Assembly (NCBI GenBank): GCA_002270565.1 | Contig: NQMI01000011.1 | Coordinates: 193,929 to 257,928, forward strand | Length of the DNA stretch: 64,000 bases | Origin: Stenocarpella maydis | Lineage: Eukaryota > Ascomycota > Sordariomycetes > Diaporthales > Diaporthaceae | Reading direction: 5' to 3' | In this document: one piece after another, positions 44,704 to 56,700 of the stretch | Layout of the letters: every line of letters starts with the position of its first letter | Position numbering within the stretch: position 1 is the stretch's first letter | The notes under the pieces: generated by a model | What the model was told of the DNA's origin: nothing | What the model saw: only the letters and a program-made list of their open reading frames with translations | The model's database searches: none | Made by a program: the position numbers and the translations under genes

Positions 44704-46015
44704 CAGCTAGAGTAAGGTCAACCATGGAGGCTCCCAACAATACATTTGACTGCGGCCTTGGCCTGGCATTCGCTGTGACGATGAGCCTCGCGGATTCCCT
44801 GGTAGTTAGAGCACTGCACCGGCCCCACTCTCCGCTCGAATGCGCTCCTGTAGGCTGGTTCGCCTCCCATGATGAATTGCCTCTCCTCCAGGAGCCTCTT
44901 GGCTTCGACGGCGTTCTAAAGTTTGTGAGATAGACCACCACGGATGCATAAGCTTTTCGGCTGTGCTTGCTTGCCGAGCGGCTTGGCCAGCGAATGGTTG
45001 CGACATGCACGCCTTGTTGGTCGATGACGCCGGTACGGTTAACTCTGCCAATCTTGACTGGGTAAAGCTGCCTCGTATGACCCGTACTCGTGCTGAATAA
45101 TGCACAGGTCAGCAGGGAATCACTGACCTGTTGTGGGGCAGTGGTGTTGAAACCACCCACCACCACCACCAACACCACGAATAACGCCGTTTCTCGTCGC
45201 CACGATGGCTTCCCCTTCCTTTTCTAATATGAAGATTGATCCCAGGGATCACTTTAAATTTGGGGCCAAACCTCCTCATCATGGGGATAGCCAGACTTGG
45301 CGGGCCACTCAACATACCCAACGAACCACACTCAAGGGGGCTGGGGCAGCCAATAATCAGGGTACCTCAATATATAGCAATTGACCACCCACTCGAGTGT
45401 AACGAAATTTCAGCCATCCCGTTGAAAATTTGTGAAATGAAAATATCAGTTAACACCACTATTGTGGGGACAAATATCAGCCGGATGAGTTGGACACGCA
45501 GTGCGACATTGGGGTGGGCAAGGGATTAATTAGGGCGAGGCCGTTACTTGGGTGCGCCAAGTAGGCAAGGAAGCAGCAAGAGGGATGGTCAATTGATGGT
45601 GGGAACCATCGACTACATCGTTAAAAGTGAACTGTGGCCGGCTTGGCCCGGCCCCGCGGCATTAAATTAGCCGTAGCGGGTCCGCCAAAAGGGGGTGGGG
45701 GGAACGTGGCGGACCTTTAAGCCCCCAAAAGGCGCTGTGATCGGTGGCGACCCTTGGCATCGGCGCCGAAGGCTCGGAAACCCTTTGCCGATTGCAGCCC
45801 CACGTCCAGTCGACCGCTGCAGTCACATCTATGAGCGGATTACTTACCTTCCGGTGCCCGTTGCATGGCCAGCTTGAAGAATATTTAAATGCTTGTTTTG
45901 GAGTCGCCGGTGTCAAGAATCTTTGGCTGGTTTCATTCTTACTCTGATCACAAGCCCCTTTTAACTACACACAAGAATCTTTGGGCCATTCCTCTTCGGT
46001 TCAGGCTGCCACACC
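44704..46015. other. intergenic, boundary between the two functional blocks; P450 promoter
   Basis: 1.3 kb with no supported gene. A 69-codon ATG ORF at 44724-44933 is unrecognised. A GC-rich inverted repeat lies at 45679-45715 (separate entry). Confidence 0.5.
45679..45715. promoter_or_regulatory. inverted repeat GGTCCGCCA-N19-TGGCGGACC
   Basis: Perfect 9-bp arms about 300 bp upstream of the P450 start; spacer is G-rich (45688-45706). It could be a regulator site or a stem-loop. Confidence 0.45.
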
Positions 46016-47789
46016 ATGGCCAACATCTCATTAGATCGTGGGACCATCCTCCTGCTTGCAGTGGCTGCCGTAAGTGACTGCATAATTTCCTGTTCAATGT
46101 TGAACATCGTGAAATATGTTTGGTTTACTGACTTGTCTCCCCAGCTGCCCTGCGTTGCGATCATCCGCGGACTCTACTCTGCTTTTCTCCATCCTCTGGC
46201 TAAAGCACCGGGTCCGAAGCTCTATGCTTTCACCGATATCCCGTACCTATACCACCTTATCCGTGGTGACTGGCCGCACGTCCTGAAGCAACTACACGAC
46301 CAGTACGGACCGGTCGTGCGGATTACACCCTTCCATGTCTCATTCACCACCGCCGAAGGCTGGAAGAAGATCTATGGGCACAAGAACAACGCAGCCAAGA
46401 ATTTCCAGAAGGATCCTATAGCAAACGGTCAGAGCTTTTCTGGGAACCCACATATTGTCAATGCCAATGAAGAAGATCACAAGCGTATGCGGCGTCTGCT
46501 GTCGCATGCCTTCTCAGAGGCAGCGCTGCGGAAGCAAGAGGGGGTTATGAAACCTTATATCGATCTTTTCATATCACAGCTGGAGGAAAAGTCCAGGCGC
46601 GGGGAAGTTATCGACGTTGTGAAATGGTTCAACTTCACGACGTTTGACCTGATAGGAGATTTGGCCTTCGGCGAGCCCTTCGGCTGCCTGAAAATGGGCG
46701 GGTACCACCCTTGGGTCTCCATGATATTCGAGAGCGTCCGCGTTAATGTGATGGGAGAGGTCTTCCGACGCCACCCTTCCCTCAACCCGCTGCGGAATTT
46801 TGTCATCCCCCCGAAGCTGCAGCAGAGCCGGCGGGAGCACTGGGAGCTGAGCGAGAAGACAGCGCTGCGGCGCCTGGATACCAGGGACACCGTGCGGGAG
46901 GACTTTATGTCCTACATCCTCCGACAAGAGGGCGACAAGGGCATGAGCAGGGCCGAAGTGGTCGAGAACTGCAACATCCTGATCCTCGCGGGCAGCGAGA
47001 CCACGGCCACTCAGCTAAGCGGGACCACCTTCTACCTCTTGTCGAACCCGGATGTATACAACAAGTTGGCCAGCGAGGTCCGTGCTGCGTTTGCATCCGA
47101 GGACGAGATCACCATGGTTGGTGTCAACAACCTCAAGTACATGCTCGCGGTCTTCGAGGAAAGCTTTCGCATGTGTGAGTAGTCCCTGGAGCCTGGGCAT
47201 TGATGACAGATTGCTGACTGGCAGGAATTAAGATCCTCCTGTACCCATCGGCTTGCCCCGAATTGTTTCTGAGGGAGGTGAGGAGATTAGTGGTTATTAT
47301 ATCCCGCAAGGCGTGAGTCAGCTCGAATTCTGCACTCTAAACATGGCATCCAGGTTCGGCTGACCGGCACATTGCCCAGACTACTGTATCGGTGCCGCAG
47401 TGGTCATCTTACCAATCCGAGCGCAACTGGAATGAACCAGAAAAGTTCATCCCTGAACGATGGCTCGGAGACGAGCGGTTCGTTAATGACAACAGGGAGG
47501 TTCTGCAACCTTTTTCTACGGGACCACGCAACTGCATCGGTAAAAAGTAAGTAAATCATTGGCCCATCATGCTCATTCCTTCAGAAGAAGAAAAAAAAAA
47601 ACGTGAGAGCTGACGTCGTAATAACGTAGTCTTGCGTATGCGGAGATGAAGCTCATTCTCGCGCGCCTGCTGTGGAAGTTCGACCTGGAGTTGATGCCTG
47701 AATCCAAAGATTGGAAAGACCAGAGGATCTGGACTCTTTGGGATAAGAAGCCGCTCAAGGTAAAGCTGAGAGAGGTAGAGAGGCCTTGA
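46016..47789 (+). CDS. Cytochrome P450 monooxygenase (isotrichodermin C-15 hydroxylase-like class)
   Basis: Five exons: 46016-46069, 46145-47174, 47233-47312, 47380-47546, 47630-47789; 496 aa. An N-terminal membrane anchor (LLLAVAALPCVAIIRGL) is followed by the HPLAKAPGPKL hinge. I-helix AGSETTATQ, ExxR in EESFR, FIPERW and the heme loop PFSTGPRNCIG with Cys440 are all present, so it should be active in the endoplasmic reticulum with a CPR partner. The overall sequence resembles the large fungal group around trichothecene hydroxylases, which decorate many polyketides and terpenes. It lies 6 kb from the PKS pair and is the obvious tailoring candidate. Confidence 0.93.
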
Positions 47790-49541
47790 AGTGTCACCAG
47801 AGGGATCAGAGAAAGGGCCTTGATACTCACCCTTAACATCCCAGGTGCACTGGGGCGCGACTGCTAGCCACACGCTGTAGCCCGTCCGGCCAAAAGACCT
47901 TAATGCCCAATCCGGGTATTGGTTATTCCTAACAGTATATAAGAGCCGTACCGTCACACCCGGCCCGGATTCCGCCACCCCTATTGGAATATGGTTCTGT
48001 TGGATCGCACATAGTCCCATTAGCTAGGCTGGCTAACTAAGCCAGGGGCTTAGCCGAGGGCACAGCTGAGGAAGGGTATTATCTTCCTCAGCATAGCAAA
48101 CGTCTCCGCTTCTTCCAGATATAGAATATAGATAGAATTAAAATAGACTGTGGGCCGCTGGTTCAATTGTTAGCCGTAGACTTTATATACTTATTAATTA
48201 TCAACCCCCAGCAGCCAAGGGATCAGTGGAGCGGGCCATAGACCGAAGCTTACGAGGAATCAGCGGTAAAGAGGGCGACAACGAAGAGGGAGACGAGGAG
48301 GTAGACGAAGAGGGCAGCAACAAAGATGACCAATCCGGCTTTGAGAATTCTGAACTGACCAATCCTGCTTAAGATAACTTTCGGGTGAATTAACTGGGTT
48401 AATAACGCTACGCGGGCCATATCCCTCGCAAGCTCGGTCTATGACCCGCTCCGCTGAACAAACTAATAACCAGACCCCCACGTACGTACGTACTACCGCC
48501 ATGTGGCAAAGGCCACCCAACAACTCCCCTGATTCCGCCAGCCGAGTTGGGCCAGTCAGAACTGCACACGGTCGAGGATAGCATTCACGAGATCCGTAAT
48601 TATGGTGGCAGATGTTGCAATTTACCAGAAGTAGTAGTCCTCCACCGCCCTTCGATATTCCTCTTCAAAATGATACGCATTCTTTCTCCGCGTTGAACGA
48701 TGTGACGCGAGGTTGGAAGCGCCACTCGTGTCTACTTAGGTAAGGTACCTAGGCAGACTCAACGAAGATGACGGAAATCAGGTCCATTGTGTCTCGGGTG
48801 GGAAGGGCAAGAGACCTGGACTCACGAGACCTGAACTCACATGATACACAATGGATTCAGTAATAGTGGCGCATTTTACTGTTGGTTCGTGTTAAAACAT
48901 TTGTCGGGGTCACACCAGCCAGCCTCACGGCCTTATGTGGCTGTTTTTTTGGGCCTGCTTGGCCTGAGTGGCCTATAAGGCGGCCTGGGCAAGCATCACT
49001 GCAACCAACTTATTGCCCCAGCCCTATAGGGCAAGGCGGCCTGGTTCGGTGTCACAGGCCTGCGTGATTGCTGGCCACGAGTGACCCAAACTTGACCTTG
49101 GCATATGAAACAGCAGCCCTCGACCGGATTCTGTCGCAGGACGTTTCCACCCCGAACGAAGAGGTATAAAGTGATTTTGTGTACCTAGGTAATGGATGGT
49201 TGTCAATCTTGCCATGGACAATACGCAGCAGCACCGAAACATCCTCGTAATCTCTCATACTCAGCAACAATTTACCACACGCAATTTCGTCAAAAAAAAA
49301 AAAAACTTATCACGCCGTGTGTGAAGCTGACGCATCCGATCATCTCCGTTTGCTGCCGCTGTCAACCAGGCGCCTCAAGTCACCGATCCACACATATTTG
49401 GAGTTAGCGATCTGACTTAGAGACACCTACGGGGTACCCTAGCTCCTGGGCTGTTTGGGCATACTCCGCCTTCTGCAAACATTTCCGTCAAAAAAGAACG
49501 CCAAAAATAAGAATTTATCTTTAAATTGGAAAACTGCGAAG
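47790..49541. other. intergenic with an inverted-repeat element
   Basis: 1.75 kb without a supported gene. Contains a miniature inverted-repeat structure (48221-48459, separate entry), repeated GGCCT-rich palindromic bits at 48940-49070, and a TACCTAGGTA palindrome at 49182-49191. Confidence 0.5.
48221..48459. repeat. short inverted-repeat element, MITE-like
   Basis: Arms 48221-48258 and 48422-48459 are imperfect reverse complements (about 38 bp, core GGAGCGGGCCATAGACCGA against GGAGCGGGTCATAGACCGA, then AGCTTACGAGG against GCTTGCGAGG). They enclose about 160 bp with no ORF. The outer sequence CAG(T/C)GGAGCGGG resembles hAT-type ends, but matching 8-bp target duplications are not visible. 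Confidence 0.5.
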
Positions 49542-52064
49542 ATGCCTGCAAGGAATGCGGCTCCCACTGTGGCTACGAACCAGCAACAAGCTACTCCGAG
49601 GATGCGTACAAGCAATACGTCCCCCACTGTCGCTACGAACCGGCAACAAGCAACTACGAATACGACTACAGACAATGCAGCTCTCAATGTGAATAAAAAC
49701 CAGCAACAAGTGACACCGACACCCGGGCCTACTGCAGTGCCCAAGAAAAGCGTCCTTGCCCTCTTCAATAACGACCTCCCCGACTGGGACAACGTTGCTG
49801 TATTCCTCCTCTTTGCGACGGTGGTCCAGCACCTAGAGAAAGAATTCGGCAAAGACGCCGTTAAGAAATGCTTCCTCCTCGAGCTGCACAAAGTCAACCT
49901 CGGGATCAAGCGTATCCAGGGCAGCAGGATCGGGGATGTTCTTATTCCCATGTTCAGCATTCTCTTCGGAGGACCGGGGAAACCGGGCCTCGTCGACACG
50001 AAAACGTTTAGTGGCGACGTCAGAAAACACGTCGATCTAGTCCTTGCGAGGCGCGCTGTGTCAGCGGGTTGTGCCTCTACATTCATGCGAGCAGACCTCA
50101 CCGTGGAGTTGGTGGATGCAATTGTCGGCCACAAACAGACCATGACGAGGCTCATAAGTGACCTCGAGAGCAATAAAAACTTTAAGCCCGGCCAAGAGTT
50201 TCCTGGGAAATGCTCATGTGGGAAGGCGAACCGTTGTGGCGCTTGCGAATACATCAGAGAGCAACTGATGACCTGCGTGCGATCCAAAGATCCCAAGGAC
50301 CTGGAGGGTTCTCTACTCGCAGGGAGGTTTTATGCTCAGGACTACCTCAGGGTACTGGAGGAGCACAAGTTCCTTAACAAGGGTGACAAAATCTACCTGG
50401 ATTATGGCGGCCTATCTGGCCTTACGGCACCCCTAGAGGCCCGCGTGGAGCACCCTGGGCACTTCGTCAATCACCCAGAGTTGGTAAAGTACTACAAAGA
50501 ACAGATGGAGTCGGAACCAAGCGAAGAGCAAAGACGCAAGAATATGAGAAACCATATGCGGCAGATGTTGGATTCCGAATATTCAGAGTACCAAAAGAGG
50601 ATAGACTACTCTACAATTTCTGGTCCAGGAAGGTACAAGACGATAATCGACGCGGGGAAAGAAGCCAAGAAGATATTCTTCTTTGGTGGCTCATCCATGA
50701 CCCTACTGAACGCACTCATCTCTGCTGGTCTCAAGGACAAGATTGAATTTGTCGGCCAGGGTGTAAGTATCCCTCGTCCAGTACCTTCGCCTGCCTGCTA
50801 GTTACTAACAACTCGTAAACAGGGTGTCATAGACCAGACCATGACCCTCACGGGCAACAGCTTCAACTGGGATCTGAATCCCACCGCGGCCTACGGCGTC
50901 CTGCATGCGCAGGCGGACGCAGCCACCAACATCCCCGAGTTCATGCTTGGGAGCACAGAGCTGGGCAAGAAAAGGGTATTTCAGGGCGAGAATCTGGCCG
51001 GGGTTTTCGCCGGCGGCCGTCGCAATGATCGCCTCGGCCGCCGTATTGTCGGTTTCGGAATCTCTGCGGCCAAGAGCAACATTGAGAAGTTCATTCTGGA
51101 CTGTCAAAAGGTCGACAAGTCCAATGCGACCAAAAAGAATGACAAAACCAACCCAGGGCAGGCTAAACTGCGTGCGGAGGCCAAAGGGGCTCAAGACCTA
51201 TATGTGGAGTATCTGACAGACGCTCGGTACCAGGTCATGGGCGCCGACCTCGCCGCGTTCCTCGCGGCCTACTCAAAAAGCTTCCGCAAAGATCACTGCA
51301 GAGAAACAAAACCAAAATACTATTTCATCAAGAAACATGGCGGGAATGCGGTGGAGCGTGCGAGGTTCAGCGACGAAGCGAAGGCGAAGGAAGGGGAACA
51401 GTGCTTGACGCTTCACAGCAGCGTGACGCTGTTCATGCCTCAAACAGAAGACAGGGTGACCGTGACGCTGACGAAAGAGATGATCAAAGAGGTCAAAGAT
51501 GCCATGACGGAAAAGGTCCGCGCCGCCCTCCAACCAGTTGAGAGTGGGAACAAAGTTGACCCCACGGCGAACAAGCGGCCGGCCAACAACCCCAAGCCCA
51601 GCTCGAATCCTGCCCAACGCAATGCCAATGGGGCACATGCCGTGAATGGGCCCGTGGCTGTGCGGGGTGGAGCGAACAACAATTCAAATCCTGCCGTACG
51701 TCGCAACCCAGACTCCGATTCCGGGTCCAGGGACGACAGACGAGCCCCGCCGGGCTCAGCTGGCGCGCCACAGGCCAGGCATACTAGTACCGGCTCTCCT
51801 TCAGCAGCTGGGCCAACACCACCCGTCCAGGCACGCGACAGTAACAAACGCCTAGGCAAAACCACACCCCAGGGACATACTAGTACTGCTTCTCCTTCAG
51901 CGGCTGGGCTAACAACTAGACCTGCTGGCGGCACGCCCGTCCGGGCCACCGAAAGTAAGACACGCCTAGGCGAAAACCCAGTTAACGGACAGGTGGGCTC
52001 CAGTGCTGCGAGCAGGAGGCAGACCCCGGGGGGCACCCAGGACTCCCGTGCCCGATCCAGTTGA
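49542..52064 (+). CDS. Large protein with divergent nucleoside-hydrolase-like core and low-complexity tails
   Basis: Two exons, 49542-50762 and 50823-52064; 820 aa, starting at the ATG of MPARNAAP (an upstream in-frame TTG is not used). Two stretches resemble inosine/uridine nucleoside hydrolases: NNDLPDWDNVAVFLLF (residues 77-92) at the place of the metal-binding D-x-D-x3-DD motif, and GNSFNWDLNPTAAYGVL (418-434) at the place of the GN-x-EFN-x3-DP-x-AA motif, just after KKIFFFGGSS and VGQGGVID. Key acids are only partly kept, so activity is uncertain. Residues 224-235 form C-x-C-x5-C-x2-C, a possible zinc knuckle. Residues 7-59 are three 20-residue repeats (PTVATNQQQAT type). The last about 180 residues are Pro/Ser/Asn/Arg-rich, with two SPSAAG repeats. 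No signal peptide. Function unknown. Confidence 0.65.
49560..49718 (+). repeat. three 60-bp tandem coding repeats
   Basis: Period of 20 codons: APTVATNQQQATP, SPTVATNRQQATT, ALNVNKNQQQVTP at residues 7, 27 and 47 of the preceding entry's protein. Confidence 0.75.
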
Positions 52065-53795
52065 GCATGTCAGGCTTGGGAACATTGATGGCAATTCTTG
52101 GACAGCCTGTATGCTGGAAGCTAAGAGGGAGTATTCCTGTAAAGATTAAAACTAATAATTGTAGTTAGTAGAAGGAATTAGAGCTGATAGCCTATGTGAA
52201 AGAACTTGTATCCCAACATTTCTCTGAGAAGCTGTAGTCCCCAAAAATCCCGTGGTCTGCAAGAAGCCATGATCATGATGGCCGTCAACTTCGACTTCCT
52301 AAAGCAACATGAGACGTCCCAGTGGATGTATAGGGTCGGAATTTTCAGGAAGGCTACAGGGCAAGGAACATCTTACTATCGACACAGACACAACTGGTGT
52401 ATATGACAGTGGTCGACGCGATCTCAATGGCTGCCACAAGGGGGTGGTGGACAAATGGTTTACGCACAATAGCTGGATTCACAAACCCCGCTTGTGCCAC
52501 ATCCGAGGCCATCAACCACCTCATCAACCATATATCTCAGCCTATCGGGACAATAGCAGCTGGAAAATGACTGATCCACGGCAACCATCCTCCCGACATG
52601 GATACGAATCTCGCAGGCATGCTGTTATCTATGGCTCATAGGACATGCACAGTGGAGCAAGATAGGTTGCATGCCATCATTGGAATGTAGAGGATGCAGA
52701 TATAGAGGTGGGTTATCACACCTCACTTGGGAATCGCCTCAGGGCTTTGGCATGGCATGGTATCATAGAAAGTCGCATCTTGTTTGCAGACAGCATCAGC
52801 AAGACTCCGAACGAATGCTGGCTTCGGGCGTTTGCGGAAGGCAGAGTGAAAGTGACGACAGCCTCGGGCGTTGACGCTTGAATGATTAACCCTTTGAGCA
52901 ACGGGAGAGTCTAGGCTGAAGCTCGAAAAGTGATGTGGAAGATTGATAAGGATGTATTCATTATGTCGGGTTTTGAGAAAGCGAGATTGTGTTATATTGA
53001 CCCGAGTGAGGGAGATCGTGTTACCGCGAAGGACACTTTCCTCATTATTAAGGGAAGTGACGGAAATGGCGAGGGACTGTTGATAGCTGGCAGAGCATCT
53101 GCCAGTGGTCGAATCCTGCATCCGAAATGGGTAAAGTGAACCTTCTGAAGAGATGGCAGCTGCTTAAACAGATTTAAACATGGGAAGTCGAAGATATCAG
53201 TCGAGTAATCGTTGCAGAAGTATTTACCCGTAGTAATAACTCCAAAAAATAAAACAGCCTCTTTTTATATCATACTTATACTTACGTATATTAATAATAG
53301 AACCCTTAGTCTGTAATACTTAAATAGTTATACGGTCTATCCGTTAATGCTTCAACCAGAGGATAGTATAGATATTTCATAATAATACTTAGAAGAAAGA
53401 AATAGAGTATCCCAATAAGAAGGCCGAATATTACTCTCTTGCTTTCTATGTTATATGTCAAGGCGGTTTTAGCTGGGAACCAATGCCAGAGACAACGCTA
53501 TTGAGCACGCAGAGGGGTCAAATCACTGAAGCTCAAAGCATACAGAGTCAGAAAGATTGCTGTGGATCGCAGGATAAAAGTGTCTCCGTTCTTCTTTGGA
53601 GTGGATAAGGACCGTAGATCTATCGACGCTGACAACGAAACAGAACAGGCATGGACATGGATAAGCCGGATGGAATGGCCTCAAGACATCGAGAAGCGCA
53701 TGAAAGCCAGAATCATGAAACTGAGGTGGGCAGAAACGGCCCAGATAAAGGCCTGGGCTACGGGTTTGTAGGTACCAATTCCCGATCGAGGATCA
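52065..53795. other. intergenic; possible remnant of a HET-domain gene
   Basis: Between the convergent nucleoside-hydrolase-like and PKS genes. At 52600-52690 a frame reads LAGMLLSMAHRTCTVEQDRLHAIIGM then stops; it resembles the 'R-x-C-x3-D-R-hhAhhGh' part of fungal HET proteins. Stops and frame changes follow. The AT-rich stretch 53200-53450 has no coding signal. Confidence 0.25.
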
Positions 53796-56700
53796 TTATG
53801 CCTTGGAGTTGTACTTGACGACCATCATTTGCTGTACTGCAACAGCAAGGCTGTGCAGGTTTCCCGCGCCCGTAATCTTCATTGTAGGCAAATCAACACC
53901 CAGCCACTGCCTGATCCAGGCTCTTATTTCTATGCCTATCAGCGAGTCCATACCAAGATCTGTGAGTCGAGCTTGGAGGTCGAGACCGGCATCTGGTTTC
54001 AGTTGAAACTTGCATAGCGCTTTCCCAATCTGTGTCGCTATGAATACCGTCGCCTCGTCAGACTGGAGCGTGACAATGTTGGAGCGCAGCTCCCTAACTG
54101 CGCGGCTGAGCTCCTCGTTGGACGTCAGATCGGAGCCCGAGGAGGTAGCAGAGTCACCCGGCTCAAAGTTCCGCATAGCCAGCATTCGACGATCATTCTT
54201 CCATGGGATACGGCACGTCTCTGATGTCAGCGGTATGGTAGATCGCATCCCCATGGCCAGGAGAGACGGCTGTACGCGACCGGTGGGGGCGGTTCGAGCA
54301 CCGCCCGGCGGCTCCATCAACATGCTTTCAATACAGTCCAGGAGCTCGGCTTCCGTGTTGAACCATTGGCCCGTCGCCTTGGCTGAGTCGGCCGCCTCAG
54401 GCCGGTCAGCGACGTAGCCTACATCGCTAATGAAACCAACGTTGAGCACACTAGCAGCCAGGCCCAAGCTGCGCCTGTACGCGGCAAAAGCTTCCATGTA
54501 CGCGTTTCCGGCGTGGTAGTTGGCCTGTCCCCACCAGCCTCCTGTGGCAGCAGTAGAGCTGAAGAGGAAGAAGAAATCAAGCGGGGCCTGGGGCTGTAGC
54601 TTCAAAAGGGCGTCGTGGATGTTCCGGGTCCCGTCGATCTTGGGCCGCGATGCCGTGAGCCAGCCGGCCCACTTCATGCTGAGAAAGCTGCTGTCCTGGA
54701 GAGCCATGGCAGCGTGCAGCACGCCCCCAACCGGCGCCCGGGCGGTCCTGATGGCCCGGGCAACATCGTCGTACTTGGCGACGTCGCCGGGCACGAACAC
54801 GGCCTTGCACCCCATAGCCGCGAGCTCCGTTGCGAACTGGGTGTGTTCTGGCAGAGAGCCCGCGGAGCGCGACAGGATGAGGATCTCCTTGGCCCCCCTT
54901 TCCACAAGCCACCTGCTTATTCCCGTACCTAGGGAGCCCAGGCCTCCGGTAAAGAGATATGACCGATCTTGCCGCAGCTTGAGCGTCTTATAGATGGGAT
55001 CGGTGGGAAGCGCACAGGCAGCAGCACCCTCTGGCATCGTGACGACGAGCTTGCCTATGTGCTGGCTCTTTTGCATTTGTCGGAATGGCTGGGAAATCTC
55101 CATGGCCGAGAAGGTAGAATCGATCCAAGGCTTCACGGATCCCTGGGCCCATAGTTCCATCACCCGCTTCAGAATGCCTCCTACGGCCTGCGGCTTCCGG
55201 ACCCAGAGGTGCGTCAGGTCGAGGCCGACAAAGGTACGGTTCAGTTCGAACTGCTCCATGGCCAGCCTCGCGTGGCCGAGAAAGTCCCTGCGGCCGAGCT
55301 CGACGAAGGTGCCGAACTCGGCCACGCACTGCCAGGACGCGTGGAGCTGCTCTCCCGAGAGTTGGTTGAGAACTATGTCAACGCCACGACCCTCTGTTTT
55401 TGCCATGATCTCTGGCACAAACTTCGAGTCACGAGAGTCAAAGATGTGGTCCGGGGGAATCTGGAATTCCTTAGCCAGGAATTCTCTCTTCTTTTGATTG
55501 CCGGCAGTACAGTAGATCTGTTCCAATCAACGTCAGCTGTGGTCCTTCGTGTCTCGTTGTCAGGGCAGACAAGGGTACGGGGACAAGCGTTCAACTTACA
55601 TCGGCTTCTAGCATCTGGGCGAGCTGGAGTGCTGCCATGCCTACGCCTCCAGCGGCCGATTGGATCAAAATACTCTATATTAAAGACCCATAGCATTAGT
55701 TATTGACCAGAAGAAGCGTCTTTGGGTATCAGACACAGGTGATCGGGGCTGTCATTGCATACCATTCCTCTGCTGGCCTTGGCCAGGTTGAATAGCGCAT
55801 GGAAAGCGGTGCAGTACGCGATGGGGATGCTGGCAGCCTCCTCGAAACCCATCTTGTCTGGAATCTTGCAACATAAATGCTGTGTCACAGTCTTGGTGTT
55901 CGTGAAAGAACCGCTCGATATGACGGCGACGCGATCACCCACCTTCACCTTGTCCACGTCCGGCCCAACGCCTCTGATAATGCCAGCACACTCTAGACCG
56001 AACCCAGCATCAATGGCAGCCGTGTCGGTGATGATACCTTGCGCAATGAGGACATCCTTGTAGTTCAGGCCGACGGCTTTCACATCGACCATGACCTCGC
56101 CGCTGTTGAGTGCTGGAGCCATGAGAGGCTTCCAATAGAGCGTATCGGTGAGACCCGACTTGCGCTGCTCCAACTTGCGCACAGCCATCTCCGCCGGCAT
56201 CTGCTGGGATTCCCGGGCGAGGTCGACACGGCGATAGCGGCTGGCAAGAAACTTTCCGTCCATGTAGGCCCACTCGTACTCAGGGCTGGCGTCTGGCTCA
56301 TCCGAGATACGCTTCTCGAACTCGGAGTACACCCTCAGGATGGCCTGAGCCGCTGCTGTCGTGGAGAACCTGTCGAGTTCGAGGGTCGCGAAATCGAGGC
56401 CCAGCTCTGTGCGCAGCACGCGAGCCACGCCAAACAGCGGCGCGTACTCGGGTTCCACTGTCTGGCCGACTTGACATGGGCCGGTGAGCCAGAGAATACC
56501 ACACCGGCCGTCGTGGGCTTCCTTGATAAATCTCTGGAAATGAGCAAAATCCTGTTCAGGGAGTCCAGAGAAGAAGGGGGAGGATATGTCGACGACGGAG
56601 ATGATGTCCTGGCCCGGAGGAAGCCTTGCCGTGCTGTCCTCCAGGATATGTTCATCGACCTGGTAGCCGGCCTCCTGCAGAGCAGCGCAGATGTCCTTGG

